From Opeltia flavorubescens (Eukaryota; Ascomycota; Lecanoromycetes; Teloschistales; Teloschistaceae): a DNA stretch of 64,000 nucleotides. Numbering within the stretch: position 1 is the stretch's first letter; each line of letters opens with the position of its first letter. Below are positions 1 to 10,863 of the stretch, in pieces. Below the pieces are notes generated by a model. The model saw only the letters and a list, made by a program, of their open reading frames with translations. It was not told the origin of the DNA and searched no databases. The stretch covers positions 930,001 to 994,000 of the forward strand of contig KE546973.1 in the NCBI GenBank assembly GCA_000442125.1, given 5' to 3'. A program made the translations under genes and the position numbers.

Positions 1-498
1 AAATCGTAAGTCAAAAAGCGTAGAAATCGAAATTGGAAATGATTCTCACCATCTGTTTGGCTACCATAACAACAGTCTTAGGAGAGAATCTTCTGTTGCA
101 ATGATCGAAAAGGTCCTCAAGTGACGGTCCTAGAAGGTCGATCACAAGGATATTGTGGAGGCCTTCTTGGCCAAAGTAATAGACATTGGGTATACCGGCT
201 ATCTGATTTAGCCAGTAAGATAGACAAGCTTGGGTAAATACTTACGACACCCGACCAGAATCTTGTACGTTCGGTATTCATCCCTGAGCTGAGGAGCGTC
301 GCTTTTCCTTGGTTCCTAAAGAATATTAGTTAGTCTATAGCGCAGTGCACAGCATATAGGTCTACATACAAACTTGATGGCGACCTGTTGATTATTGAGA
401 AGGTTGGTTCCTTCAAAGATGACGCCGAAGGAGCCTTCGCCAATTTTCTTGCCGACGCGGTAGTGGACGCCCACCACGTTGGAGGAAGAAGATGCCAT
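1..498 (-). CDS. ckiA: Casein kinase I, YCK type (5' part only)
   Basis: Serine/threonine kinase of the casein kinase 1 family, membrane-associated YCK branch (ckiA in Aspergillus), acting in nutrient signalling, polarity and endocytosis. Visible exons are 498-370, 315-246 and 198-50; the third runs into a GTGAGA donor and the rest lies beyond base 1. About 116 residues can be read: a short Ser-rich start ([10 protein letters not shown]), the ATP loop GEGSFG near residue 21, the lysine of VAIKF, then EPRKSD and [17 protein letters not shown], all typical of CK1. The start is the first ATG, as in fungal homologues. Both internal joins keep the family sequence intact. The HRR25 branch starts differently, so the YCK assignment is fairly safe. 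Confidence 0.93.
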
Positions 499-1820
499 GA
501 GAATATGACCAAGCTAGTGATCCGAGAAGAGGGTTGTGCGAAGGTGATGAAAGAGGAGGGATCACACCAATCCGAAAACGTTCTGTGGGCAAAAAACGGA
601 AACCGCCTTGTCAAGTGGCACTGAGACAAGAGCCTGACTGGGTGTCAATCCAAAATCGCTGAAGAGGCTGTCAAAGGTCTTATTTCGCGCGACAAAATAA
701 AATCCACAAGATCTGTCTACAAGGTAGTCGGCCAAGCTTACCCAGATGTCGTTTGAGTCCCCACTTCAGCCGCCGATGCGAGCCCTCGGAGGGGCAACGC
801 AACGTGATCTAAGTGCAATCAAAACGTTGAGATAGTTGCAGGGACGGTTCATGCGGTACGTCAACGGAGGAAACGGTTGATGAGCTTTGATGGAGGAAAT
901 GAGCAGGCAAGAGGCTGAAGGTAGGGACGGGCGGGCAATCCAGATTGCTTTCCTCAGTCAATCCATGCAACTCTCAAAACACAATCGAGCCTCTAGTCAT
1001 AGATGGAACGAATGCAGAGGTAAGTGGAGGTCGAAGGTCAGTTGAGGTTGGAGTGGAAGCGGTCAGCTGCTGGTGTCGAGGTACTCAGAGTCTGGGGAGA
1101 GCAGCGGCGGAGCGACAGACAGCCTCGACAAAACGGGGCTTATTAGCGTCTTGGCATGCATCTGAGCGGTTTTTTTAAAATCGTCAAAACCCCTGATTGG
1201 CTGGTTGAGCCAAAAAGACCAAAACCATTTCAATGCCAGTATGAATAATGTTCATCTTTAGCAATGATACCTGCTATCCCCCATCAATAATGTGTTCATG
1301 AATACCAATCTGCATTTTTTATTGACAAGCTTCGACAGTCGATCCCCCACCTGACCAGCCAATTTGCCAATTTGAGAACTGCGGCACGTGTTGGAGGGAG
1401 CGGGCTAGCCCTAATTCTTTTGATCACCGAATGGTCGCTGCAGGGTCCAGGCTCTTGCTCTTGAATAAGTGCATTGACTGACAAAGACTTGCTCCGAAGT
1501 GCTATACCTAATACCAGCCAGCGATAACATTTTCGTAGATCGCCGTTGAGGCACAATACTCCAATATGTACCTACACAGAGCTGTCTGAAGACTCATTGT
1601 AGACATATTGGACTTTCATTCAAGGTTTCACACGAAAAAAAGCCCCCCCACAAAGCCGAAGGAATCGAGTCCCTGCCTGTGATCGTCAGAACTGTTGCCG
1701 GCATTATTGGCATGTTGTGCATCTCCAGGCAACCATTTCCGAATGCTTCGACCCTTCATTATTGATTTCTCAAGATATCTGTAAATGATACGACTTGATC
1801 TTTGTGACCGTCCTCGAGTT
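499..1820. other. Divergent intergenic region, casein kinase / membrane protein
   Basis: About 1.3 kb between two divergently read genes. Long 5' leaders are common for YCK kinases, and the purine-rich stretch next to the kinase start fits a leader. The open frames here (for example 945-1178 and 1296-1556) have no recognisable domains or splice partners. I see no RNA gene or repeat beyond a doubled 8-base GCCAATTT near 1358-1374. Confidence 0.5.
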
Positions 1821-2354
1821 ATGGCACCAATAGTCTCCTTCCGCCGCGCTCTCATCGATTTTTTTATTATCATGTGCACTATCTCCCAAGTCCCGATTAT
1901 CATAGGCTCCCTCGTGGTTTTCACTGTCCTTGCCATTATCTTTCCCAGCTACTATGATCTCGAACCCTTCATCTACGTCGTTGATCTTTTAGTCAGCCTC
2001 CTTAGTCTAGGTTTTGTGGTCGCTGAGATGGTTGTGCTCCTTCGGAGTGACAGCGATCCGCCATCACGACTGTTCGTCTTTTTGCAATGCATCAAGAATA
2101 TGATCTGGATTATCTTTATTTGCAGCCTTGGGTACTTTGCGCTGCTACTGCTTTGGTCAGGTCACTGGCACTCAGATGCTTGGTCATGTCTAGGATGGAC
2201 GGCATTAGGCGTTCTTCCCTTTTTGGCCTCTCTTCTTTCCGCTCTATTCGATGCCGTGAACCGTGGCGTGGAGATGGAGGAGAACCACGCTGATGAGCAG
2301 ACACCTTTGTTTGAGGATAGTGGGCCCAGAAATTCGACATTGTCCAATATTTGA
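1821..2354 (+). CDS. Hypothetical four-helix membrane protein
   Basis: Single-exon frame of 177 residues from the ATG at 1821; an in-frame ATG at 1785 would add 12 residues. I prefer 1821 because the context GAGTTATGG is good and the extra residues have no character. Four hydrophobic segments lie near residues 15-43, 53-75, 95-115 and 125-147, followed by an acidic soluble tail ending DEQTPLFEDSGPRN. The small tetraspan layout recalls MARVEL-like fungal proteins, but I do not recognise the family, so no function is given. It is probably integral to a membrane with both ends in the cytosol. Confidence 0.65.
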   Translation: MAPIVSFRRALIDFFIIMCTISQVPIIIGSLVVFTVLAIIFPSYYDLEPFIYVVDLLVSLLSLGFVVAEMVVLLRSDSDPPSRLFVFLQCIKNMIWIIFICSLGYFALLLLWSGHWHSDAWSCLGWTALGVLPFLASLLSALFDAVNRGVEMEENHADEQTPLFEDSGPRNSTLSNI

Positions 2355-2526
2355 TCCACGAGGAAAGCATTGGTTTAATACAAAAATTACCCGCATTGCT
2401 TTAATGTTCAGGTCTATGTAGCTACAAATTTCTTCCTAACCAGCGGCAACAACAGCAGGCACGCAGCTCTGATGAATTGGGACTGACTATTTGGTTGTGA
2501 CATTCTCAGGCTTACGCGATATGGAC

Positions 2527-4555
2527 TTAAGTCAAGTCAATTACTGTCCTACGCCCCATTCGAGGGTCAGAACTTAAGGTGAACGCCGCAGTGTCACCCC
2601 CTGGATTATCTGCAGATAGCCTCGGTGCGGTATGGACCCGGCCTGTATATGAATCCAAGGGGGGTCTACGAATATCTAATACTCCACCGGCCAATGGAGA
2701 AGAAATTCTTTCGCTGCTTGGAGGCACAACGACGAGGATACTTGCGGCCGAAAATTGATAATTCAACTCTGCCTGATTGCCATACTGTACAGCAACCATC
2801 AGCTTCGTCGTCATATCATATTATCACTGGTCGCAAGGGGTACACCTTACCGCGAGACCAGCATGCGCAAAATCCTTGTGCACTGGATCGTTCATCCACA
2901 CAATTTTCGAAACCTTGTCATGAGGCCATGCCTGAGTGACGGGCTTGTGGTTATAGAGCGTTAGTGTATATGTGAGATGGCCTGACAAGCCTGCTGCTAA
3001 CTTACTTCTCCTGACTCATCCTCTTCCTCATCGAATGTAGGACCTAAGCAAGTCTCAGAGTCAGCATTTCCTATTGGGGAAGACGGAAAGAGCGAGTGCA
3101 CGCCTCGGGACTCATAAGAAAGTCCACTTTAGGGAATTATCGCCCAGAAAATTCCTCACCATGTAGATCTTTGCCCACAATGGTGCGGCGCTCATCCTCA
3201 TCCTCCTCATATGAGGATTCGTCTTCAACTCCATCCTCAGGCTGATCGACTAGGCTTTGGAGGAACAACTCGACATGATCGCCCTCATCTTCATCATAGG
3301 TATCCGACTTCAGGTTTTCCATGGACATACCACCCATATTTTCAGATTTATTCTTGATGATAGGGTAGACGCCGACGTTAAGACGCAGGCTTTGGAAGAC
3401 GGAGTAGATGGCGAGATCTACCCCTTTGAAAGCGTGAGGGAGGCTTTTTCGAGCGCTTCCGTGGGTATGGGCATATTGATGATGGCAGAAGAACCCCAGA
3501 GTCCCGCCTAGAGCTTCTTGAGCTTATAAAATGCCAGGTCTCTGCACAAGGTGACTCACCTTTTCGGAGAAAACTTGGTTCTTCAAGCATATCATGGACA
3601 ATGCTATAAAGAGGCAGCTGATTCGTAAGATACACCCTGTGGTCAAAACTGGAAACCGAGGAGTAATACAAGTTGTACGTTAAAGTGACACGATGACCAT
3701 TCTTGACTTCAAGGACTTCATGTTCACAATCACCGTAAAACGCTGCCCAGTGGATACTTCTCAGGCTAGCATTGGCCCAATCGAAGTCAATGATTTGGCC
3801 TCGATGTTTCACACGCAATGTACCCCCTGGATGTATGTAAGTCACCAGCGCGTGCAATAGCCTGGCGAATACTTCCACCCACCTTCATGGCAGCATGGCA
3901 AACAAACTACAAGAGAGCCAAATTGCGTAGGACCACGGGGTGTGTCCACGTGAGGCCGAAATCTGCCTGTCGGTCCGGAATATACCTGTAAACCGTCACT
4001 GGACGGTTTCGAAAATGTAACGCCAACACTTTCACGGACATTTAATGCGTATAATTCAGCTCTGAGTGGCTGTGGACCTACAATAACGTCTGAACTGCGT
4101 CTCATCGTGCTCGGTAGGAGGATTTGTTGGACCGAGTCTAGGATACCAGAATCGTGCGGGTGGAAATTGCTGGAGAACTGAGATGCATCAAGCTTGTCTG
4201 CTTTACGGTAACTTTCATCGAGTACATCTTGTCCTCCAATTCCGAACGTTGCTCGACCGCAAGTTCGTAGAAGAGCCTGGAGTTGCTTGTCGAAATGGTC
4301 ATTGGTATTAGATTGTGGAAACGTGATAGAGACGTTGTTATCTATTAACGGATTGTCGCATCGTATTGTCACCGGACGACAGCCGATTGACTTGCCAGGA
4401 TCAACAGCGGAACTAGCAGATTCATCGACAATCGGGACAAAGCCTCCACATGCAAATGTTGCTGTCGCAGCGTGCCCATTGACAGCAGCGGAGAGCTCGC
4501 GAAGCAGGATAGTGTTGCGATTCAGAGGTGAACGTTCAACATTTTGGTTCTCCAT
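2527..4555 (-). CDS. 2-oxoglutarate/Fe(II) dioxygenase-like protein, six exons
   Basis: Protein of 558 residues related to fungal proteins annotated as prolyl 4-hydroxylase-like Fe(II)/2-oxoglutarate oxygenases. Exons: 4555-3883, 3826-3560, 3507-3160, 3043-3006, 2943-2851, 2784-2527; every join keeps frame. The iron site is visible: H202-x-D204 in RPHVDTPRG, a distal His near 260 (GDCEHEVLEV), and a 2-oxoglutarate-binding Arg near 270 (GHRVTLTYNLY). An acidic stretch (YDEDEGDHVELF) and a C-terminal part with YGNQAELNYQFSAASILVVVP follow the family layout. The substrate is unknown. Exon 4 is only 38 bases. The last part after SSERISS is less conserved, so the exact end is less sure. Confidence 0.82.
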
Positions 4556-5003
4556 GGTGGTGTCTTCGTGCGATTGAACAAAGGTCTAAATAATTGCAGA
4601 GAATGGGAAATTGGTCCCTTTGAACAGTGACAACTAGTTTCCCAATACATAGAGACCGAAATTTCTGCATTTGCGTGGTAGGCAACAGGATCATTCTCTG
4701 CATGAGATCAGGTAGGCAACTACATTCATGCAGGATCTCGCCCTTGCGTGTCTCTAAATGCAATGAAATCTGTTGTGGTTTTAGAAGGTCTCATCTTCAA
4801 GATTGGAGCACTCCACTGATCGGAGTCCAATATATCACCACCGTCAAAACGACTAGGAGAAGTCCCAAAGTCGGTCATGGCGCGGGTCGTCAGGTCCAGT
4901 GATTAGAATCTGCAGCAACGAGTTTTGGATGGCAGTACGCGCTCGAAGCGCTAGCACACTAGAGAAGGTAAAGACGATTTTGAGCGATGGTCGGCAAGGT
5001 GCA
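4556..5003. other. Intergenic, upstream of the oxygenase
   Basis: About 450 bases between the oxygenase start and the stop of the hydrolase gene, both on the minus strand. It should hold the oxygenase promoter and the hydrolase 3' end. I see no further gene. Confidence 0.5.
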
Positions 5004-6431
5004 TTATTCCCAGATCTGGTCGGCAGCTGCAAAGATACGCATCACAGCCAAAGAAACAACTGGATTTCCCATGATAACATCGTGAAGCCCTGTCTTGAGA
5101 ATTTCCTTTCTGAGCACGCCATTCCCTGTACGCCACTCGGTTATCGAGCCTGCAGCACCCAAGTCCGTTCTTGATTCTTGCTTGGTCTGCTGCAACTCCT
5201 CACCGGTGACCTTCTGTGCATTCGTGGCGTTCACAGCACACCAGAAGAGCTTCTCCGTATGATGCCACGGAATATCCCAATCGTCTTCGGCGTGGATTAG
5301 GGTCATTCGATACCTCTCACCAGATTTCTCATTGGCCTGTATGTATCCTACAATGCGGTCTTTGGTTGACCATGGGTCATGTATAAAGGTTCTCAGATAT
5401 CCGAATACTCTTGGGAATCTTGCCAGCGGCGACAGGATTGGAATGATACCGGCGACGCTATACGTAGCTACAAGCGTGGCCACGTCCACAAAGGGCGCCA
5501 CCAGGACAGCTCCCGCGAACGAAACAGGTGGAGACTGTTTTGCGTAATGTTCCAAAGTCGCAAGACTCACAGCGGTGCCTATAGATTGGCCAAAGATGAG
5601 GATCCTTGATGGCGGGATGCCGGCAGTATTGATCGCCCATTCCAGGACTGAGATGGCATCAAGTATCAGTCCGGTCTCGGATGGGGTACCGTTACTATAT
5701 CCGAAGCCTCTGTAGTCAAAAGCGATGACATGGATCTTCTTGGGTTGGGCAGCGGACAATGCGCGGTAGTTAGGAACTCTGTACCCTGATCCAACTGTAC
5801 CCGCAGCTCCATGCATGTGAATGATCAAACGTGCATCAGGATCATCGTGCAGCAGCTTGAAGGCAACACGAGAAGTGAAAGCAGACACAAAACCAGCTGG
5901 TTCGGCGACCAATTCAGATTCATGTTGGTGGTACGCCCCGACAGGTAAGATGTGCCATGCGTAGAGGGAACCACCAGTAGAGGAGCTGATAGCGAACGGA
6001 GTCACCTGATTCCTTAGGAAGCCGAAATTTTCGGGGACATTAAGGTCTTTGAACCAAGTCATTTGGATCTTATGAAGATACACTACATGTGCCTGAAAGG
6101 ACGAGGTCGTAAGCAGACCCAGAACAGAGGCGTAGAGGCCAACAGCCAGAGCCCCCGATAGTACAGCATACTGGAGCAGAGCGTAAGCAGTTGTACTAGC
6201 CATTCTATCAGACTGGAGAGCACCGAGCATTACAAACGTTGCTTCATACACAAAATGCACGGTAACATGAAAGCAGGTCGAGAGCGCGTAAGCGCCGGGA
6301 AGCCGCCCAGGGTGCGAGGCTAACCCAGAACGATCGATATGAGTTGACGTGAAGGTGAGACAAGCATGAGATGAGACTGACTCGACCAAGCCCCAGTACA
6401 CGTACACCATCTTAGATGCAACAAGGACCAA
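5004..6431 (-). CDS. ABHD12-like membrane serine hydrolase
   Basis: Single-exon gene of 475 residues, an alpha/beta hydrolase of the ABHD12/ABHD13-like group, which in animals includes lysophospholipid and monoacylglycerol lipases. Hydrophobic segments near residues 50-72 and 86-110 would anchor it in a membrane ahead of the catalytic domain. Catalytic parts are visible: the oxyanion motif HMHGAAG (205-211), FDYRGFGYSNG, the nucleophile elbow GQSIG with Ser283, an acid in AEDDWDIPW (about 384) and His450 in TGLHDVIM. All three are present in order, so the enzyme should be active. The lipid substrate is not shown by the sequence. The start is the first ATG of the open frame; a second Met lies at residue 8. 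Confidence 0.87.
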   Translation of the reverse strand: MVLVASKMVYVYWGLVESVSSHACLTFTSTHIDRSGLASHPGRLPGAYALSTCFHVTVHFVYEATFVMLGALQSDRMASTTAYALLQYAVLSGALAVGLYASVLGLLTTSSFQAHVVYLHKIQMTWFKDLNVPENFGFLRNQVTPFAISSSTGGSLYAWHILPVGAYHQHESELVAEPAGFVSAFTSRVAFKLLHDDPDARLIIHMHGAAGTVGSGYRVPNYRALSAAQPKKIHVIAFDYRGFGYSNGTPSETGLILDAISVLEWAINTAGIPPSRILIFGQSIGTAVSLATLEHYAKQSPPVSFAGAVLVAPFVDVATLVATYSVAGIIPILSPLARFPRVFGYLRTFIHDPWSTKDRIVGYIQANEKSGERYRMTLIHAEDDWDIPWHHTEKLFWCAVNATNAQKVTGEELQQTKQESRTDLGAAGSITEWRTGNGVLRKEILKTGLHDVIMGNPVVSLAVMRIFAAADQIWE

Positions 6432-6795
6432 TGAGAATCGATCTTAAGCGCATGCTTCAGCTTTATGTCGTATTAGTACGACGTTGTGATGCTCGATACT
6501 CATTATTCACCGCGCATTTGCAAGCCCTTATGGTTATATGCATCTATCCTTCCCCCCCGCTAAATGCGGTACTATTAACGAAAGAGCATTTCGAAGCGCC
6601 TATAAAGGTTTTCGTGACCGTTTCGTAGGCGTATTTGAAAACTAAACCCCCACCGCTCGACGAGAGGGCCCATCATTCACAATGGTCAGGATGACACGCA
6701 AGGCTTCAAAATTCTGCTCCAACCGTACTATCTCAAGCTCAAATATGCTTATTTCTCGCTAAATACACACTGGTAGATGCAAGCAACTGAGACAC
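6432..6795. other. Divergent promoter, hydrolase / membrane protein
   Basis: About 360 bases between divergent starts. It should hold both promoters. No sites were singled out. Confidence 0.45.
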
Positions 6796-8106
6796 ATGGG
6801 TCGGATCAGCTCCTCGGAAGTCGATAATAATAAGGATGCCTTCGTCGGCTGGGTCGACGAATCTCCCGGCCGTGGGACGTTGAGTTTGATTGTGACGTGC
6901 CTTTTTACCATCTTCCTCTGTACTTGGGTGGTAATACATCCACGAGTCTGTAAACGGCCATTACTTCGAATATCACACAAGATTGCCCTATTTCTCAAAT
7001 CTCTGATCGCGCCAGAACTCATTGCTGTCGAAGGGCTTCAAGAATGGAAGCAAGCCCAGAGAATGGTCAAAGACTGCTCAGGGTTGACAGGAGGTAACAT
7101 GAAACTTGTCCATGCATTCTGTATCGGAATGCTTGCCCTGCGGTATCGGACGCCACGAGGCGATAAGGTGATATGGCCAAACCAGTACACCTGGTTACTG
7201 CAAGAACGTTTAGTAGATTGGAACGATCACAAGCAATGGGGCCTATCCGAGGAAAACATTAGCGACAAAAGCAACGCAGACGGTATCGCAAAATTATTCG
7301 CGCTCGTTCAAGTGTCATGGTTTGCGGCCCAGAGCGTTATGCGCAGGGTCCATGCACTTCCCCTGGCTCAGNTTGAGTCTATGACCCTGAGCTATATCCC
7401 CTTATTTGCAATCACCTATCTTTTCTGGTGGGTCAAGCCGAAAGATGTTCTTGCTCCATCTGTCGTCTACCTACCAAACATGTCAGAGGAACAACTATCG
7501 GTGTTCGAGTCAATGGCTATAAGCAATCAATTCGATAATGAAGGCCTTGGAAGGCAGGACTCTCTCTGGTCAATTTGGTATCTTACTCCTCGTGTGTTCG
7601 AGAAGGAAGCCGAGGATAGGGCGCTGTACGAGGCACAACAGAACCTCTGTCAAGGCGATGAGAAAGGTCCAATACAACAACTGGAGAGGGCCGTGAACCT
7701 AAGCGCAAGAGTCTCCACTCGCCCAGTAAAGGAGACCGTGGTTGCGCACTGGGATCCTGACCTGTACCATTCCAAATTCCTCTGGCCAATAACGTGCATC
7801 TTTGGAGCTTCCTTCGGGGCACTCCACCTCATTTCCTGGGACACAAAATTCCCAACCGTTGTTGAATCGTGGCTATGGCGTGCGGCAGCGCTTGCTTCGA
7901 TTGCGTCTGTTTTGATCTTTATGCAATTTGAGAAGGTCGTCCTTAAAAGGGGCGGCTTTTTTACCATCATCAGTCTGGTGTCCCCCTTAGTGTACCTTTT
8001 AAGCCGCTTGGTCATGATCGGTGGCGTCGTAGCTGCCTTTCGAGCTTCAGACCCGGCAATCTACAAAACCTATGTAGTATCAACGTATTGGGTCCATATT
8101 ATATAG
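6796..8106 (+). CDS. Fungal multi-pass membrane protein of unknown function
   Basis: Single-exon gene of 436 residues. It belongs to a large uncharacterised fungal family known by its start: a charged lead, then GTLSLIVTCLFTIFLCTWVVIHP as the first helix. Other hydrophobic segments lie near residues 200-215 and, at the C-terminus, 335-355, 360-378, 385-400 and 405-415. The end YVVSTYWVHII matches the usual family ending of the TVQWxxFIPHI kind, so the protein looks complete. A single ambiguous base at 7372 leaves residue 193 undefined but does not break the frame. Members are often present in many copies per genome and no function is established. Confidence 0.82.
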   Translation: MGRISSSEVDNNKDAFVGWVDESPGRGTLSLIVTCLFTIFLCTWVVIHPRVCKRPLLRISHKIALFLKSLIAPELIAVEGLQEWKQAQRMVKDCSGLTGGNMKLVHAFCIGMLALRYRTPRGDKVIWPNQYTWLLQERLVDWNDHKQWGLSEENISDKSNADGIAKLFALVQVSWFAAQSVMRRVHALPLAQXESMTLSYIPLFAITYLFWWVKPKDVLAPSVVYLPNMSEEQLSVFESMAISNQFDNEGLGRQDSLWSIWYLTPRVFEKEAEDRALYEAQQNLCQGDEKGPIQQLERAVNLSARVSTRPVKETVVAHWDPDLYHSKFLWPITCIFGASFGALHLISWDTKFPTVVESWLWRAAALASIASVLIFMQFEKVVLKRGGFFTIISLVSPLVYLLSRLVMIGGVVAAFRASDPAIYKTYVVSTYWVHII

Positions 8107-8670
8107 CCTGTTCAGATCCGGTTGGTGCTTTGTCGAGACCTGCCAAACTACTGCTTAGCGATATCAGTTCAGTGCTGTATATGTAATAGTTATATATCGA
8201 AACCAGGGCTGCCTACGAACTGTCAATGAATGACGCCTCTTCCCGGTGGGAAAATATCTTGTGTGTCTACTTACATCGGTCATCCTCATATTGAAGTCTA
8301 TCTCGTCTGCTGTTATAAGTGGATATGTGCAATGAGTGCTTCACGAGAAGTAGAGCCGAAAATGTATTTGCTAGGGATACGAGCTATTGACATGTTAAAA
8401 TTGACAACAGCGCGGATCCCTTATGGAAGATACCAAAAGGTCAGACGTAAGGGCTGAGAGTATTTCTAAGAGCTCTCGAATACATCCAGCTAATGGCAAT
8501 GTCCAATCAAACTCCTTCGCGGCCTCACCAAGTCGAATACTACAAGGCTTGTAGGTTCTGATAGACACCACGACTGGTGAATCTATTCTTCTCAATCCGT
8601 TCTCAAACCACGAGACGTACAGAGCACTGTCTGCGAAAACTCGAAACCCAATCAAGCGCAAGATGCCGTG
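8107..8670. other. Convergent intergenic region
   Basis: About 560 bases between the 3' ends of the membrane protein and the PLC-like gene. A minus-strand frame 8661-8395 lies just past the PLC-like stop and could be an alternative last exon (see that gene). Otherwise nothing recognised. Confidence 0.4.
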
Positions 8671-10196
8671 TCAGATTAAGAGCAACGTAAGGACTAAGCC
8701 TACCTCCAAAAGCAGCATTCTTCCGTTGAAGCCGAAAACGCAGGCGGCTGAGGGGACCAAACCGCAACATGGACGGTCATACGTAACATCGTTAAGTTTT
8801 GCAGCAGTCTCGAACACGCTTCCGTCGCCAACATTGTAATAGTCAACCAGAAGGAAGTTCGGTGAGCGTCCCCAGCGTTCTAACCTATCAGCAGGCGCAG
8901 AATCTAGCTCAATGGGTCAAGCCTACCATTGCAGTCTTCGGCCATAGCACCCAAGCTTCCAGGTCCAGTAGCGTTGTTTGTCTCATTCAGCAAAGGAATG
9001 GTGACCGCTAAGATACTACTTCCGGCCAGAGTAATCTCAGTGTTGAGGTTGTGATTTGCCAAGTACATTCTTTGATTGGCTTCCTGCGTACTTAGGCCAG
9101 GTGGACGTTGCTGAGTGCAGGGAAAGCTGCGATTGGTCGGACTGAAAGGGGTTTCCCACATCTGCGAGAACTCGTCGAGGACATACGGAACAGAGCTCTG
9201 ATTTGCGTTGTAATCCATGAAGATGACCACTCGCTTTTGCATCAAAATCATTTCAGACAGCGTTGGCCAGTCGTCTATATCCATAGGAACCTGGGACGGG
9301 ATATAGGCGTATTTGGCTAAACCTGACGACTGAAGTGGAGCGATGTAGTTGCTGACGTTGACCAGGTCACCATTTCCAATGAGAAGAGTCACCACATCGT
9401 AAGGATGTCTTCTGACCCAATGTGTGACATCAGCAAAATAGCCTTCTGCGGTTCCAGAATTAAGGAGATCGCAGCTCGTATGACAATAGTAGATGGTATC
9501 ATTGACCAAATGTGTCTGACCCTGTAGCATCCGGATACCATCTGGTAAACGCCGGTGTCAGCATTTCTCCCCCAGTGAACGACATCTCGCGGCCACCAAT
9601 AGAGGATGGTGTGGAATATCTACATGGAAAATTAACCTACCGTTTAGCTGGTCGACCACTCCTAAGGCTTGGTTGGCTGCAGCGTTGTTGGGGGCTACGA
9701 AGGGGCTATTGTGAGCAGCGACCTCGGTGATGTTGCTATATTTTCGAGTACAAAACTCTGGATAATTGTTGCACGGTTGGGTATTAGTTGACTGGTCGGA
9801 GGTCGAAGTACGGTTTGAGGTGCTATTGCCTGCCACAGTACTATTGACAGCCAGTGTTGTCGGGAGAGATCCTTCTAGTATGGTGAAAGATGTCGACGAG
9901 CCGGAAGAGGTGGCCGACGAAACCAAGCCAGAGACTTCTGAGCCATTGACTACGGCTATCGTAGTTGCCAGTAATGCAGTCTCGCCACTGAGATTGCCAG
10001 AAGCAAGAGTTGTGGTAGATGTTAGACTTTGATACGAGACTCCACGACCGGTTGGGACAACATCACCGCCGAGGTTTCGGATTGATGTAGAAGTCGTTCC
10101 GGCTGTGGGTTGGGTATTTGTGGTGGAGAGAAACGCGTCGCTCTGGGATTGTACTTGAGAAAGGAAGAACAAAGTCCATGGCAAATGCTGTAGCAT
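8671..10196 (-). CDS. Secreted PLC-like phosphodiesterase, PI-PLC X-type TIM barrel
   Basis: Protein of 459 residues. Exons 10196-9641, 9541-8927, 8879-8671. It starts with a signal peptide (MLQHLPWTLFFLSQVQS), followed by a long Ser/Thr/Asn-rich stretch with many N-glycosylation sequons to about residue 150. The catalytic domain then begins: PEFCTRKYSNITEVAAHNSPF with the first active His, DQLN/DGIRMLQGQTH with the second, and later RWGRSPNFLLVDYYNVG. The first join gives QLNDGIRM, and an acceptor after GGTTAG gives MAEDCNERWG; an acceptor six bases earlier would read a stop. The end LLLEVGLVLTLLLI is hydrophobic and may be a GPI signal. An alternative last exon from a donor at GAG|GTAGGC cannot be excluded. 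Confidence 0.86.
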
Positions 10197-10500
10197 GATC
10201 TGGTGACGAGGGTTCTGAGTGTGATATATTGTAGATGCTATTGAGAGGAAAAGCTTTCTTGACACGGGCGAGCTGATACGTCATACTGAACCCTTCTTTG
10301 CGACGAAGTGAAGGGTGAAAGATCGGATCAGTATATTGTGGAGGTCAACAATGCTCCCAGGTTCACTACGACATATCGAATGACGCACAGCTATTCGAGA
10401 TGAGTATGCAGGAGCTAAACCCTGGATCGACATTCGGGCCGCAAGCACGGGTGCGCGTCCACCCACACGCAGTACACAAAGGCCTACAGATTAACAGCAG

Positions 10501-10546
10501 ATTGACGGAAGCAGCGGCTGCTTGGTTGACGTCACGCTCCGTCAAT
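10501..10546. promoter_or_regulatory. CRE-type site TGACGTCA inside a 9-base inverted repeat
   Basis: ATTGACGGA at 10501-10509 is exactly inverted as TCCGTCAAT at 10538-10546, with the bZIP/CRE octamer TGACGTCA at 10527-10534 between the arms. It sits about 300 bases upstream of the start codons of both the PLC-like and SUR7/PalI genes. The arms themselves contain TTGACG, a half-site-like core. That a bZIP factor binds here is inference. Confidence 0.45.
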
Positions 10547-10863
10547 AGAAGTCTCATACTGAGCAGATATGGAATGAACGTGGAGTAATAGTATCTTGGC
10601 CTAATTCTTATTTTCATTGGCATCCATCAAAGGATTACTGTTATCGTTCTCGTATGGTGCAATATTTTCAGTTCCCAAGAAGCTCGCTCTTTTCCTGTTT
10701 GATATGATTAGCTGACTTCGCTGGTTATTGGGCATTGGATCTTTCCTTGTCTATCTATTTCTCGATATTTATAGTCGACGTCGATACTGGCCCGTCAAAC
10801 CTTTCCATTACCCACCAACTCCGTGTCCGCATACCGGCAAGAGGGTGCTCCCGACCCCTGGGC

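Noticed and set aside
1296-1556. Minus-strand frame upstream of the casein kinase
   Set aside because: No homology seen; probably leader or promoter sequence.
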